Part shown: one piece after another, positions 50,918-60,331 of the stretch
How positions within the stretch are numbered: position 1 is the first letter of the stretch
Layout: each line of letters begins with the position of its first letter
Assembly: GCA_001298545.1 (NCBI GenBank)
Contig: LJCX01000029.1
Location: 901,523 to 965,522, forward strand
Source: Actinobacteria bacterium OV320
Lineage (GTDB): Bacteria; Actinomycetota; Actinomycetes; Streptomycetales; Streptomycetaceae
Reading direction: 5' to 3'
DNA length: 64,000 nt
Translations under genes and position numbers: made by a program
The notes under the pieces: generated by a model
Databases searched by the model: none
Told to the model about the DNA's origin: nothing
The model's input: only the letters and a program-made list of their open reading frames with translations

Positions 50918-53872
50918 ATGAGACGAAGAGCGAGATCGATCCTCGCTGTCGGCGCGCTGTTGCTCGGCGGAGCGGCACTCGCACCCATCGCCCAGGCACA
51001 GCCCGGCACCACACCGAAACCCGACGCGGACGAGGTCAAGGTCTTCCGCGCCGAGGTCACCAAGCAGCAGGTACCCCTGCTGCTGGCGGCCGGCCAGGAC
51101 GGTCACGAACTCAGCGAGCAGGCGCCCGAGAAGGGCAGCGCGACGGTCGAGGTCTACCTCACCGACAAGCAGGCGAAGAAGCTCGAGAAGCAGGGCGTCG
51201 CCCTCACCGAGCACACACTTTCGGCCAAGGCGGAGAACCGCGTCGAGGCCGCCGCCGACGGTGTGTTCCGACCGTACAGCGGCAGCGGCGGGCTCCAGGA
51301 GGAGATCCTGCGCACCGCCCGGGAGAACCCGGGACTCACCAAGGTCGTCTCCATCGGCAGGACGGTCGAAGGCCAGGACATCCTCGCGCTCAAACTGACC
51401 AAGAACGCGAAGAAGTCCAAGGACGGCTCCAAGCCCTCGGTCCTCTACATGTCCAACCAGCACGCGCGGGAGTGGATCACGCCGGAGATGACCCGGCGGC
51501 TGATGCACTACTACCTGGACACCTACAAGACCGACCGGCGCGTCAAGAAGATCGTCGACTCCAGCGAGCTGTGGTTCGTCCTGTCGGCCAACCCCGACGG
51601 CTACGACTACACCTTCGAGAACACCGACAACCGCCTCTGGCGCAAGAACCTGCGGGACGTCAACGGCGACGGCGCGATCTCCACCGGCGACGGCGTCGAC
51701 CTCAACCGCAACTTCCCCTACAAGTGGGGCTACGACGACGAGGGTTCGTCCCCGAACCCCACCAGCCAGACCTACCGCGGGGCGAGCCCCGGCTCCGAAC
51801 CCGAGACCAAGGCGCTCGACGCCTTCGAGAAGCGGATCGGGTTCACGTACGGCATCAACTACCACTCCGCCGCCGAACTGCTGCTCTACGGCGTCGGCTG
51901 GCAGGTCGCGACCGACACCCCGGACGACGTCGTCTACAAGGCGCTCGCCGGCACCCCCGACAACTCCGCGGTCCCGGGCTACCACCCGCAGGTCTCCTCG
52001 GAGCTGTACACGACCAACGGCGAGGCCGACGGGCACGCGGCGAACGTCAACGGCACGGCGATGTTCACCCCCGAGATGTCGACCTGCCAGACCGCGTCCG
52101 GCATCGACCCGAACGACCAGTGGAACGCCTCCGACTGCCAGTCGGTCTTCAACTTCCCGGACGACGAGAAGCTGATCCAGGACGAGTTCGCCAAGAACGT
52201 GCCCTTCGCGCTCTCCGTCGCCGAGTCCGCGGCACAACCCGACCAGCCGAAGTCCTCGGTCGGTCTGTCCGCCGCCGACTTCACCCCGGCGCCGTTCACC
52301 ACCTCGTACTCGCGCGGCGCCGACCAGGAGATCTCCGTCGTCGCACGCAAGGCGATCCGCGACAAGGAGCTCAAGTACCGCGTCAACGGCGGCCGTACCC
52401 GGGACCGGGCGCTCAAGGCATGGAAGGGCGGCGAGACCTTCGGCGGTGACGACAACCTCTACTACGACGAGTACCGGGCCGAGGTGCGGGACGGCGAACC
52501 CGGCGACAAGGTCGAGGTCTGGTTCACGGGCGAGGCCAAGAACGGCAAGAAGGTCTCCGGCGCGCACTTCACCTACACGGTCGCCACGCGGCCCAAGGCC
52601 GACACCCTCGTCGTGGCCGAGGAAGGCACGGCCGCCACACAGGCGCAGACCTACGTCGACGCGCTGAAGGCCAACGGCCGCAGGGCGATCGTCTGGGACG
52701 TCGCCACCCAGGGCGCGCCCGACGCGCTCGGCGTGCTGAGCCACTTCGACACGGTCGTCCACTACACGGGCGCGAGCGTCCCCGGCAATCCGACCCAGCT
52801 CGAACTGCGTGCCTTCCTCAACGAGGGCGGCAAGCTGATCGAGGCGGGAGAGCTGGCCGGCGGCAACGTCGACCTCGGTGACGGCACCCCGTCGAACGAC
52901 TTCAGCCAGTACTACCTGGGCGCCTACTCCCGTACGTCGACCCCCGGCGCCACCGGCTTCACCGGCTCCGGCAAGCTCGCCGGTGCCGGCGGGGCCCTCG
53001 GCCCGGCGACGGGCAACCCGCTCGACCGGGCGGGCACCTACGGTGTCACCTCGGACGAGCTGCCCGCCTCCGCGTACCCGCAGTTCGCCAGCGCGGGCGC
53101 CGGTCGGTTCGCCGGGACGGTCAACCCGTACGGGCCGTTCACGGGCTCGTACATGGCGGCCGCCGTGCACACCGACGACGGCTACAAGCGCCTCACCCGC
53201 ACCATCGACCTCACCGGTGTCGGCGCGGCGAGCAAGCCGGCCCTGCGCACCCAGCTGCTGTGGGACACCGAGCCCGGCTACGACAACGCGATCGTCGAGG
53301 TCCACACGGTCGGCGCCGACGACTGGACGACGCTCCCCGAGGCGGGCGGCGCCACCAGCACCGCCGTCCCCGCGGAGTGCGGCGGCGGCTTCTACATCGG
53401 CGAGCACCCGTGGCTGCGGCACTACCTCACCCTCGGCGCGGGCGACTGCACCGCGACCGGCAGCACCGGCTCCTGGAACGCCCTCACCGGCGCCTCCAGC
53501 GGCTGGCAGCAGGTGAACTTCGACCTGAGCGCCTACGCGGGCAAGCAGGTCGAGGTCTCGATCGCCTATGTCACCGACCCCGGCAGCGGCGGCCACGGTG
53601 TCCTCGCGGACGACACCTCGCTGGTCGTCGGCGGCACCGCCACCGGGACGGAGGGCTTCGAGACCTCGCTCGGCGTCTGGCAGGCCGCGGGTCCGCCCGC
53701 GGGCAGCCCGGCCGTCCTGAAGGACTGGACGCGCACCGGCGCCCTGTTCCAGACCTACGGAGCGGTCACCACCGACGACACCGTGCTGCTGGGCTTCGGC
53801 CTGGAGCATGTCACCGCGGCGGCCGACCGGGTCGCGCTCATCGGGAAGGCGCTCGCCTCACTTGAGAGCTGA
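50918..53872 (+). CDS. Secreted M14-family zinc carboxypeptidase, multidomain
   Basis: A 984-residue exported protein. A signal peptide (1-27, AQA-QP cleavage) precedes a prodomain of about 90 residues and an M14 peptidase domain. Zinc motif HAREWITPEM has His182 and Glu185; VDLNRNFPYKWG and INYHSAAELLLYGVGW carry the substrate Arg and the third zinc His, and FTPEMSTC the general base Glu. The C-terminal ~550 residues are beta-rich: a sandwich starting PAPFTTSYSRGADQE, a DPP/trehalase-like VYYTGASVPGNP segment, and a jelly-roll SGWQQVNFDLSAYAGKQVEV as in immune-inhibitor-A type proteases. Likely scavenges peptides or acts in development. ATG 50918 has GGGGGG 4 bp upstream. Confidence 0.88.
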   Translation: MRRRARSILAVGALLLGGAALAPIAQAQPGTTPKPDADEVKVFRAEVTKQQVPLLLAAGQDGHELSEQAPEKGSATVEVYLTDKQAKKLEKQGVALTEHTLSAKAENRVEAAADGVFRPYSGSGGLQEEILRTARENPGLTKVVSIGRTVEGQDILALKLTKNAKKSKDGSKPSVLYMSNQHAREWITPEMTRRLMHYYLDTYKTDRRVKKIVDSSELWFVLSANPDGYDYTFENTDNRLWRKNLRDVNGDGAISTGDGVDLNRNFPYKWGYDDEGSSPNPTSQTYRGASPGSEPETKALDAFEKRIGFTYGINYHSAAELLLYGVGWQVATDTPDDVVYKALAGTPDNSAVPGYHPQVSSELYTTNGEADGHAANVNGTAMFTPEMSTCQTASGIDPNDQWNASDCQSVFNFPDDEKLIQDEFAKNVPFALSVAESAAQPDQPKSSVGLSAADFTPAPFTTSYSRGADQEISVVARKAIRDKELKYRVNGGRTRDRALKAWKGGETFGGDDNLYYDEYRAEVRDGEPGDKVEVWFTGEAKNGKKVSGAHFTYTVATRPKADTLVVAEEGTAATQAQTYVDALKANGRRAIVWDVATQGAPDALGVLSHFDTVVHYTGASVPGNPTQLELRAFLNEGGKLIEAGELAGGNVDLGDGTPSNDFSQYYLGAYSRTSTPGATGFTGSGKLAGAGGALGPATGNPLDRAGTYGVTSDELPASAYPQFASAGAGRFAGTVNPYGPFTGSYMAAAVHTDDGYKRLTRTIDLTGVGAASKPALRTQLLWDTEPGYDNAIVEVHTVGADDWTTLPEAGGATSTAVPAECGGGFYIGEHPWLRHYLTLGAGDCTATGSTGSWNALTGASSGWQQVNFDLSAYAGKQVEVSIAYVTDPGSGGHGVLADDTSLVVGGTATGTEGFETSLGVWQAAGPPAGSPAVLKDWTRTGALFQTYGAVTTDDTVLLGFGLEHVTAAADRVALIGKALASLES

Positions 53873-53935
53873 AGAACGGCTGTCAACTCCGAGTGACAGT
53901 TCGTAATCACATCGAGCGATCGGGTCTTCCGGTCC

Positions 53936-53973
53936 GGGCGGTCCGTACCCCTACTGGCGGGTACGGACCGCCC
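53936..53973. terminator. Terminator of the M14 carboxypeptidase gene
   Basis: GGGCGGTCCGTACCC (53936-53950) and GGGTACGGACCGCCC (53959-53973) form a perfect 15-bp stem with an 8-nt loop, 64 bp past the stop. Confidence 0.88.
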
Positions 53974-54020
53974 TGCCGTGTATGGGCGAAGTCGATGTCA
54001 CTCCGGCGGCCTCGGAGAGG

Positions 54021-54080
54021 TAGGGTCGTGGGTGGTCGGGGACATCCCAAATACAGCTCGCCGGCACCGCATAGCCGGCG
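54021..54080 (+). promoter_or_regulatory. gap promoter and leader inverted repeat
   Basis: TAGGGT (54021-54026) is a good -10 hexamer, giving a leader of about 70 nt. In it, CGCCGGC (54059-54065) and GCCGGCG (54074-54080) form a perfect 7-bp inverted repeat ending 21 bp before the gap GTG, usable as an operator or leader hairpin. No convincing -35 was found. Confidence 0.45.
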
Positions 54081-54101
54081 TACCAACGAGGAGATCGGTT
54101 C

Positions 54102-55112
<1,011 letters not shown>

Positions 55113-55141
55113 TCGTCGGATCAGGCACCTCGATGTGAGTG

Positions 55142-55181
55142 CAGGGCTCGGGCGGCGCAGGGACGCGCCGCCCGAGCCCTG
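55142..55181. terminator. Long hairpin between gap and pgk
   Basis: CAGGGCTCGGGCGGCGC (55142-55158) and GCGCCGCCCGAGCCCTG (55165-55181) form a perfect 17-bp stem with loop AGGGAC, 30 bp after the gap stop and 87 bp before pgk. It should end or attenuate transcription or protect the 3' end of the gap message. Confidence 0.88.
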
Positions 55182-55267
55182 ACGCACGTACGGATCAGCC
55201 TTCCTCACGGTCCCCGGCGACCACGAGTGATCACGAGTACCACGAGTCCTCCTCAGGAGCCCCCGTA

Positions 55268-56479
55268 ATGAAGACGATCGACGAACTTCTCGCCGAAGGC
55301 GTCGCAGGCAAGCGGGTCTTCGTCCGCGCCGACCTCAACGTGCCGCTCGACGGCGCCACCATCACCGACGACGGCCGCATCCGCGCCGTCCTGCCCACCG
55401 TCAAGGCCCTCGCGGACGCGGGCGCCAAGGTGGTCGTCGCCTCGCACCTGGGCCGCCCCAAGGGCGAGCCGGACCCGGCCTTCTCCCTCGCCCCCGCCGC
55501 CGCCCGGCTGGGCGAGCTCCTCGGCACGGCCGTGGCCTTCGCGACCGACACGGTCGGCGAGTCCGCACGCTCCACCGTCGCGGGCCTCACCGACGGCCAG
55601 GTCGCCGTCATCGAGAACCTGCGCTTCAACGCGGGCGAGACCAGCAAGGACGACGCCGAGCGCGGCGCCTTCGCCGACCGGCTCGCCGAACTCGCCGACC
55701 TCTACGTCGGTGACGGGTTCGGGGCGGTGCACCGGAGGCACGCCTCCGTCTACGACCTCCCGGCCCGGCTGCCGCACGCGGCAGGCTTCCTGATCGCCAC
55801 CGAGGTCGGCGTCCTGAAGCAGCTCACCGAGGACGTCAAGCGGCCCTACGTCGTCGCCCTCGGCGGCTCCAAGGTCTCCGACAAGCTCGCCGTCATCGAC
55901 CAGCTGCTCGGCAAGGCCGACCGCATCCTCATCGGCGGCGGCATGGCCTTCACCTTCCTCAAGGCGAAGGGGTACGAGATCGGTGCCTCCCTCGTCCAGG
56001 ACGATCAGCTGCCCGTCGTCAACGAGTACGTCGAGCGCGCCGAGAAGAACGGCGTCGAGCTGGTTGTGCCCGTCGACGTCGTGGCCGCGGCCCGGTTCCC
56101 GGACCTGAGGACCAAGGCCCCGTCCGACCCCGTCACCGTCGCCGCGGACGCGATCCCCGCCGACCTGATGGGCCTCGACATCGGTCCCGAGACCGGTGCC
56201 CTGTACGCCTCGAAGCTCGCCGACGCCGGCACCGTCTTCTGGAACGGCCCCATGGGCGTCTTCGAGCACCCCGACTACGCCGAGGGCACCAAGGCGGTCG
56301 CCCAGGCCCTCATCGACTCCCCGGCCTTCACGGTCGTCGGCGGCGGCGACTCCGCCGCGGCCGTCCGCCTCCTGGGTTTCGACGAGAACGCATTCGGCCA
56401 CATCTCGACCGGCGGTGGCGCCTCCCTCGAATACCTCGAGGGCAAGACGCTCCCCGGCCTCGCCGCACTGGAGGGCTGA
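55268..56479 (+). CDS. pgk: Phosphoglycerate kinase
   Basis: A 403-residue monomeric kinase producing ATP from 1,3-bisphosphoglycerate. N-terminal VFVRADLNVPLDGATITDD binds the triose substrate; VVASHLGRPKGEPDP, FYVGDGFGAVHR and VALGGSKVSDKL follow, then the C-terminal nucleotide region with FWNGPMGVFEHPDYAEGT and GGGDSAAAVRLLGF. AGGAG lies 8 bp before the ATG. It is separated from gap by the 55142 hairpin and from tpiA by only 6 bp. Confidence 0.98.
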   Translation: MKTIDELLAEGVAGKRVFVRADLNVPLDGATITDDGRIRAVLPTVKALADAGAKVVVASHLGRPKGEPDPAFSLAPAAARLGELLGTAVAFATDTVGESARSTVAGLTDGQVAVIENLRFNAGETSKDDAERGAFADRLAELADLYVGDGFGAVHRRHASVYDLPARLPHAAGFLIATEVGVLKQLTEDVKRPYVVALGGSKVSDKLAVIDQLLGKADRILIGGGMAFTFLKAKGYEIGASLVQDDQLPVVNEYVERAEKNGVELVVPVDVVAAARFPDLRTKAPSDPVTVAADAIPADLMGLDIGPETGALYASKLADAGTVFWNGPMGVFEHPDYAEGTKAVAQALIDSPAFTVVGGGDSAAAVRLLGFDENAFGHISTGGGASLEYLEGKTLPGLAALEG

Positions 56480-56485
56480 CCCCGC

Positions 56486-57262
56486 ATGACCACTCGCACG
56501 CCGCTGATGGCGGGCAACTGGAAGATGAACCTCAACCACCTCGAGGCCATCGCGCACGTCCAGAAGCTCGCCTTCGCCCTGGCCGACAAGGACCACGAGG
56601 CCGTCGAGGTCGCCGTCCTGCCGCCCTTCACCGACCTGCGCTCCGTGCAGACCCTGGTCGACGGCGACAAGCTCAAGATCAAGTACGGCGCCCAGGACAT
56701 CTCGGCGCACGACTCCGGTGCCTACACCGGCGAGATCTCCGGCTCGATGCTCGCCAAGCTGAAGTGCACGTTCGTGGCGATCGGCCACTCCGAGCGCCGC
56801 CAGTACCACAACGAGACCGACGAACTCGTGAACGCCAAGGTCAAGGCCGCCTACAAGCACGGCCTGACCCCGATCCTGTGTGTCGGCGAGGAGCTGGACG
56901 TCCGCGAGGCGGGCAACCACGTCTCCCACACCCTCACCCAGGTCGAGGGCGGTCTGAAGGACCTCCCGGCCGAGCAGGCCGAGACCATCGTGATCGCCTA
57001 CGAGCCCGTCTGGGCCATCGGCACCGGCAAGGTCTGCGGTGCCGAGGACGCGCAGGAGGTCTGCGCCGCCATCCGCGGCAAGATCGCCGAGCTCTACACC
57101 CAGGAGCTGGCCGACAAGGTCCGCATCCAGTACGGCGGCTCCGTGAAGTCCGGCAACGTCGCCGAGATCATGGCGCAGACCGACATCGACGGCGCGCTGG
57201 TCGGCGGTGCCTCGCTGGACACCGACGAGTTCGTCAAGATCGTGCGCTTCCGCGACCAGTGA
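56486..57262 (+). CDS. tpiA: Triosephosphate isomerase
   Basis: A 258-residue TIM barrel interconverting glyceraldehyde 3-phosphate and dihydroxyacetone phosphate. Catalytic residues are visible: Lys13 in GNWKMN, His101 in GHSERR and Glu173 in AYEPVWAIGTG; the phosphate loop is YGGSVKSGN and GALVGGASLD. GGAGGG at the end of pgk serves as ribosome-binding site. It is co-transcribed with pgk. The terminator at 57308-57336 ends the unit. Confidence 0.98.
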   Translation: MTTRTPLMAGNWKMNLNHLEAIAHVQKLAFALADKDHEAVEVAVLPPFTDLRSVQTLVDGDKLKIKYGAQDISAHDSGAYTGEISGSMLAKLKCTFVAIGHSERRQYHNETDELVNAKVKAAYKHGLTPILCVGEELDVREAGNHVSHTLTQVEGGLKDLPAEQAETIVIAYEPVWAIGTGKVCGAEDAQEVCAAIRGKIAELYTQELADKVRIQYGGSVKSGNVAEIMAQTDIDGALVGGASLDTDEFVKIVRFRDQ

Positions 57263-57307
57263 TCCGAGCTGCGTGTATGCGGTAGCGGCGATCCGTCGTA
57301 CCCTTGC

Positions 57308-57336
57308 GGGGGCATAGCGGTTGTCGCTATGCCCCC
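57308..57336. terminator. Terminator after tpiA
   Basis: GGGGGCATAGCG (57308-57319) and CGCTATGCCCCC (57325-57336) form a perfect 12-bp stem with loop GTTGT, 46 bp after the tpiA stop. Confidence 0.9.
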
Positions 57337-57383
57337 GTCGTTCGTCCGAGTCGTTATCCGAATCCGAGGAAGTTGGTCCAGCC

Positions 57384-57620
57384 GTGGTTTTGGGGTTCTC
57401 GATCGCCCTGATCGTCTTCAGCCTGCTGCTGATGCTGCTGGTGCTGATGCACAAGGGGAAGGGCGGCGGCCTCTCCGACATGTTCGGTGGCGGCATGCAG
57501 TCCTCCGTCGGCGGCTCCTCGGTCGCCGAGCGCAACCTCGACCGCATCACCGTCGTGATCGGTCTGCTGTGGTTCGCCTGCATCATCGTTCTCGGCATCG
57601 TCATGAAGACGAACAGCTGA
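57384..57620 (+). CDS. secG: Preprotein translocase subunit SecG
   Basis: A 78-residue membrane protein with two helices (SIALIVFSLLLMLLVLMHKG and VVIGLLWFACIIVLGIVM) and between them the SecG cytoplasmic loop GGLSDMFGGGMQSSVGGSSVAERN. It associates with SecYE to assist protein export. I start at GTG 57384, with GAGGAAG 11 bp upstream; the open frame continues upstream through sequence after the tpiA terminator. Glycolytic neighbours are conserved across Streptomyces for this gene. Confidence 0.95.
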   Translation: MVLGFSIALIVFSLLLMLLVLMHKGKGGGLSDMFGGGMQSSVGGSSVAERNLDRITVVIGLLWFACIIVLGIVMKTNS

Positions 57621-57831
57621 TCAGCTTCGCACAGTCACGCACATTCCGGTACGTAAGGCCCCATGTTCGGTACGCGCAGCTGAGCGCGGCCTATCATGGG
57701 GCTTGCGTCTAGGTGTGGAAGCTGTAACTCCAATCACTGGACGCGCGTTGGGCCTTACGTAGACTGAGGCGCTCGCAGCGAAGCGAAACGCCGACTCGCT
57801 TTGCGGCACCATCACGCAGGGAGTTACGACC
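57621..57831. other. Spacer between secG and the RbpA-family gene
   Basis: The 211 bp are AT-richer than the genes. TATCAT near 57692 is a good -10 candidate, which would give a leader of about 130 nt before the RbpA-family GTG, and AAGCGA/TCGCTT (around 57783-57801) can pair as a small stem. A short regulatory RNA cannot be excluded. No open frame of note. Confidence 0.35.
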
Positions 57832-58167
57832 GTGGCAAGTGGCAACGCGATCCGAGGAAGCCGGGTCGGGGCGGGGCCGATGGGCGAGGCCGAGCGGGGC
57901 GAGTCCGCGCCGCGTCTGCGCATCTCCTTCTGGTGCTCCAACGGACACGAAACGGTGCCCAGCTTCGCCAGCGACGCGCAGGTTCCCGAGACCTGGGACT
58001 GCCCGCGCTGCGGCTTTCCCGCCGGGCAGGACCGGGACAACCCCCCGGCCCCGCCGCGAACCGAGCCCTACAAGACGCACCTCGCCTATGTGCGGGAGCG
58101 GCGCAGCGACGCGGACGGCGAGGCGATCCTCGCCGAGGCGCTCGCCAAACTGCGGGGCGAGATCTGA
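57832..58167 (+). CDS. RbpA-family RNA polymerase-binding protein (paralog)
   Basis: A 111-residue actinobacterial protein of the RbpA family. The core CSNGHETVPSFASDAQVPETWDCPRCG carries the CxxxH...CxxC zinc site, followed by the basic and alpha-helical part (THLAYVRERRSDADGEAILAEALAKLR) that in RbpA contacts the principal sigma factor. The N-terminal tail (AIRGSRVGAGPMGEAERGES) resembles the RbpA tail but differs from the main RbpA, suggesting the RbpB-like paralog. AGGGAG precedes the GTG. Role: activating transcription by HrdB-containing polymerase. Confidence 0.85.
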   Translation: MASGNAIRGSRVGAGPMGEAERGESAPRLRISFWCSNGHETVPSFASDAQVPETWDCPRCGFPAGQDRDNPPAPPRTEPYKTHLAYVRERRSDADGEAILAEALAKLRGEI

Positions 58168-58576
58168 CGAACCGAGACCGGCCGGGTGCCCGAGGGCGCC
58201 TGGCCGGACATGTTTCGCGTGCGCATGTCCGCCCGCGGGCCGTCTGACAGCGGTGCCCTTCACGCGCCCGTGCGGCGCGCCCTGGTGGACCTCGAGGCCC
58301 TCGGCGGGGCCCACGTCTGCCTGATGACCGGTCACCCAGCCGGCCGGCGCACTGCCGGCCGGCTCTTCGCGCGCGCCGAAACGGCGACGCGGCCCCCCTC
58401 GTGCCACACGCTCGCCGTCGCCGCGTTGATACCCGCGGGCCGGGCGGACGTATCTGTTGTTGTCCCGTACGACCGTGGCCCGTCAGCTCGCCCGACGCGC
58501 TGATCAACTAGGTTGGAACCGGCGGGGCAAGGCGTGCGCAGCACGGACAGATGAGGAAAGAGGGCTGAAGTCCGAC
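58168..58576. other. 409-bp region before pgi
   Basis: No gene is supported here. It holds the hairpin at 58339-58363. TAGGTT (58509-58514) is the likely pgi -10, 62 bp before the pgi ATG. An open frame of 105 codons (58186-58503) crosses the terminator hairpin and lacks a ribosome-binding site. Confidence 0.5.
58339..58363. terminator. Terminator after the RbpA-family gene
   Basis: GCCGGCCGGC (58339-58348) and GCCGGCCGGC (58354-58363) pair perfectly across the loop GCACT. Confidence 0.75.
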
Positions 58577-60229
58577 ATGAACGCAGACGGCCGTACGAGG
58601 CTCAACCAGACGCCCGAGTGGGCCGCTCTGGCCAAACACCGCGAGGAACTCGGCGAGGTGCGGCTGCGGGAGCTGTTCGCCGCCGACCCCGAGCGCGGCG
58701 CGGGATACACGCTACGGGTCGGTGACCTGCACATCGACTACTCCAAGCACCTCGTCACCGACGAGACACTGCGGCACCTGCGTGAACTGGCCGTCGCCAC
58801 CGACGTCTTCGGCCTGAGGGACGCCCTGTTCCGCGGCGAGAAGATCAACACCACCGAGGACCGCGCCGTCCTGCACACCGCCCTGCGCGCCCCGCGCGAC
58901 GCGGTGATCGAGGTCGACGGGGAGAACGTCGTCCCGGCCGTGCACGCCGTGCTCGACAAGATGGCCGGCTTCGCCGACCGCGTCCGCTCCGGCGCCTGGA
59001 CCGGCCACACCGGCCGTCGTATCCGCAACGTGGTGAACATCGGCATCGGCGGCTCCGACCTGGGTCCGGCGATGGCCTACGAGATGCTGCGCGGCTACAC
59101 CGACCGCGAGCTCACGGTCCGTTTCGTGTCCAACGTGGACGGCGCCGACCTGCACGAGGCCACCCGCGACCTGGACCCGGCCGAGACGCTGTTCATCATC
59201 GCGTCGAAGACCTTCACCACCATCGAGACGATCACCAACGCGACCTCGGCCCGCAGTTGGCTGCTCAACGGACTGGACGGCGACGACCGGGCCGTCGCCA
59301 AGCACTTCGTCGCGCTGTCCACGAACGCCGAGAAGGTCGCGGACTTCGGCATCGACACGGCCAACATGTTCGAGTTCTGGGACTGGGTCGGCGGTCGCTA
59401 CTCCTTCGACTCGGCGATCGGCCTGTCCCTGATGATCGCCATCGGCCCGGACCGGTTCCGCGAGATGCTCGACGGCTTCCATCTCGTCGACGAGCACTTC
59501 AGGACCGCGCCCGCCGAGTCCAACGTGCCGCTGCTGCTGGGCCTGTTGGGCATCTGGTACGGCAACTTCCACGACGCGCAGTCGCATGCCGTGCTGCCCT
59601 ACAGCCACTATCTCTCCAAGTTCGCCGCCTACCTCCAGCAGCTGGACATGGAGTCCAACGGCAAGTCCACAGGCCGGGACGGCCGGCCGGTCGACTGGCA
59701 GACCGGCCCCATCGTCTGGGGCACGCCGGGCACCAACGGACAGCACGCCTACTACCAGCTCATCCACCAGGGCACCAAGCTCATCCCCGCCGACTTCATC
59801 GGCTTCGCCGAGCCGGCCGCCGAGCTGAGCGAGGAACTCAAGGCGCAGCACGACCTGCTCATGGCCAACTTCTTCGCCCAGACGCAGGCGCTGGCCTTCG
59901 GCAAGACGCCCGAGGAGGTGCGCGCCGAGGGCGTCCCGGAGGAGCTGGTGGCCCACAAGACGTTCAAGGGCGACCACCCCACGACCACGATCCTCGCCCG
60001 TGAGCTGACCCCCTCGGTCCTCGGCCAGCTCGTCGCGCTCTACGAGCACAAGGTGTTCGTGCAGGGCGCCGTGTGGGACATCGACTCCTTCGACCAGTGG
60101 GGCGTGGAGCTCGGCAAGGTGCTCGCCAAGCGCGTCGAGCCCGCCCTGACCGAGGGCACCGAGGTCCCCGGCCTGGACGCCTCCACCAAGGCCCTGGTCG
60201 CCAAGTACCGGGAGCTGCGCGGCCGGTAG
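58577..60229 (+). CDS. pgi: Glucose-6-phosphate isomerase
   Basis: A 550-residue enzyme interconverting glucose 6-phosphate and fructose 6-phosphate. Phosphate-binding GIGGSDLGPAMAYEML, SIS-type FIIASKTFTTIETITNA, the catalytic Glu region WDWVGGRYSFDSAIGLS and GTNGQHAYYQLIHQGTKLIP (His, catalytic) are intact. I start at ATG 58577, where homology begins, with GAGGG about 9 bp upstream. The terminator 60250-60284 ends the unit. Sits at the branch to zwf-opcA-pgl in this window. Confidence 0.97.
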   Translation: MNADGRTRLNQTPEWAALAKHREELGEVRLRELFAADPERGAGYTLRVGDLHIDYSKHLVTDETLRHLRELAVATDVFGLRDALFRGEKINTTEDRAVLHTALRAPRDAVIEVDGENVVPAVHAVLDKMAGFADRVRSGAWTGHTGRRIRNVVNIGIGGSDLGPAMAYEMLRGYTDRELTVRFVSNVDGADLHEATRDLDPAETLFIIASKTFTTIETITNATSARSWLLNGLDGDDRAVAKHFVALSTNAEKVADFGIDTANMFEFWDWVGGRYSFDSAIGLSLMIAIGPDRFREMLDGFHLVDEHFRTAPAESNVPLLLGLLGIWYGNFHDAQSHAVLPYSHYLSKFAAYLQQLDMESNGKSTGRDGRPVDWQTGPIVWGTPGTNGQHAYYQLIHQGTKLIPADFIGFAEPAAELSEELKAQHDLLMANFFAQTQALAFGKTPEEVRAEGVPEELVAHKTFKGDHPTTTILARELTPSVLGQLVALYEHKVFVQGAVWDIDSFDQWGVELGKVLAKRVEPALTEGTEVPGLDASTKALVAKYRELRGR

Positions 60230-60249
60230 CGGTCACCGGACCGGGAAAA

Positions 60250-60284
60250 CGGGAAGCGGGCGGCGGTCGGCCGTCCGCTTCCCG
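60250..60284. terminator. Terminator after pgi
   Basis: CGGGAAGCGG (60250-60259) and CCGCTTCCCG (60275-60284) form a perfect 10-bp stem with an inner CGGC/GCCG pair, 21 bp after the stop. A TAGACT -10 for the next gene begins at the very next base (60285-60290). Confidence 0.88.
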
Positions 60285-60331
60285 TAGACTCCCCGGCGAT
60301 CATGAGTGGCGATCTCTCGGGGGAGAGCAAC

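Noticed and set aside
58186..58503. 105-codon plus-strand frame before pgi
   Set aside because: It crosses a strong terminator hairpin (58339-58363), has no ribosome-binding site and no recognisable motif.
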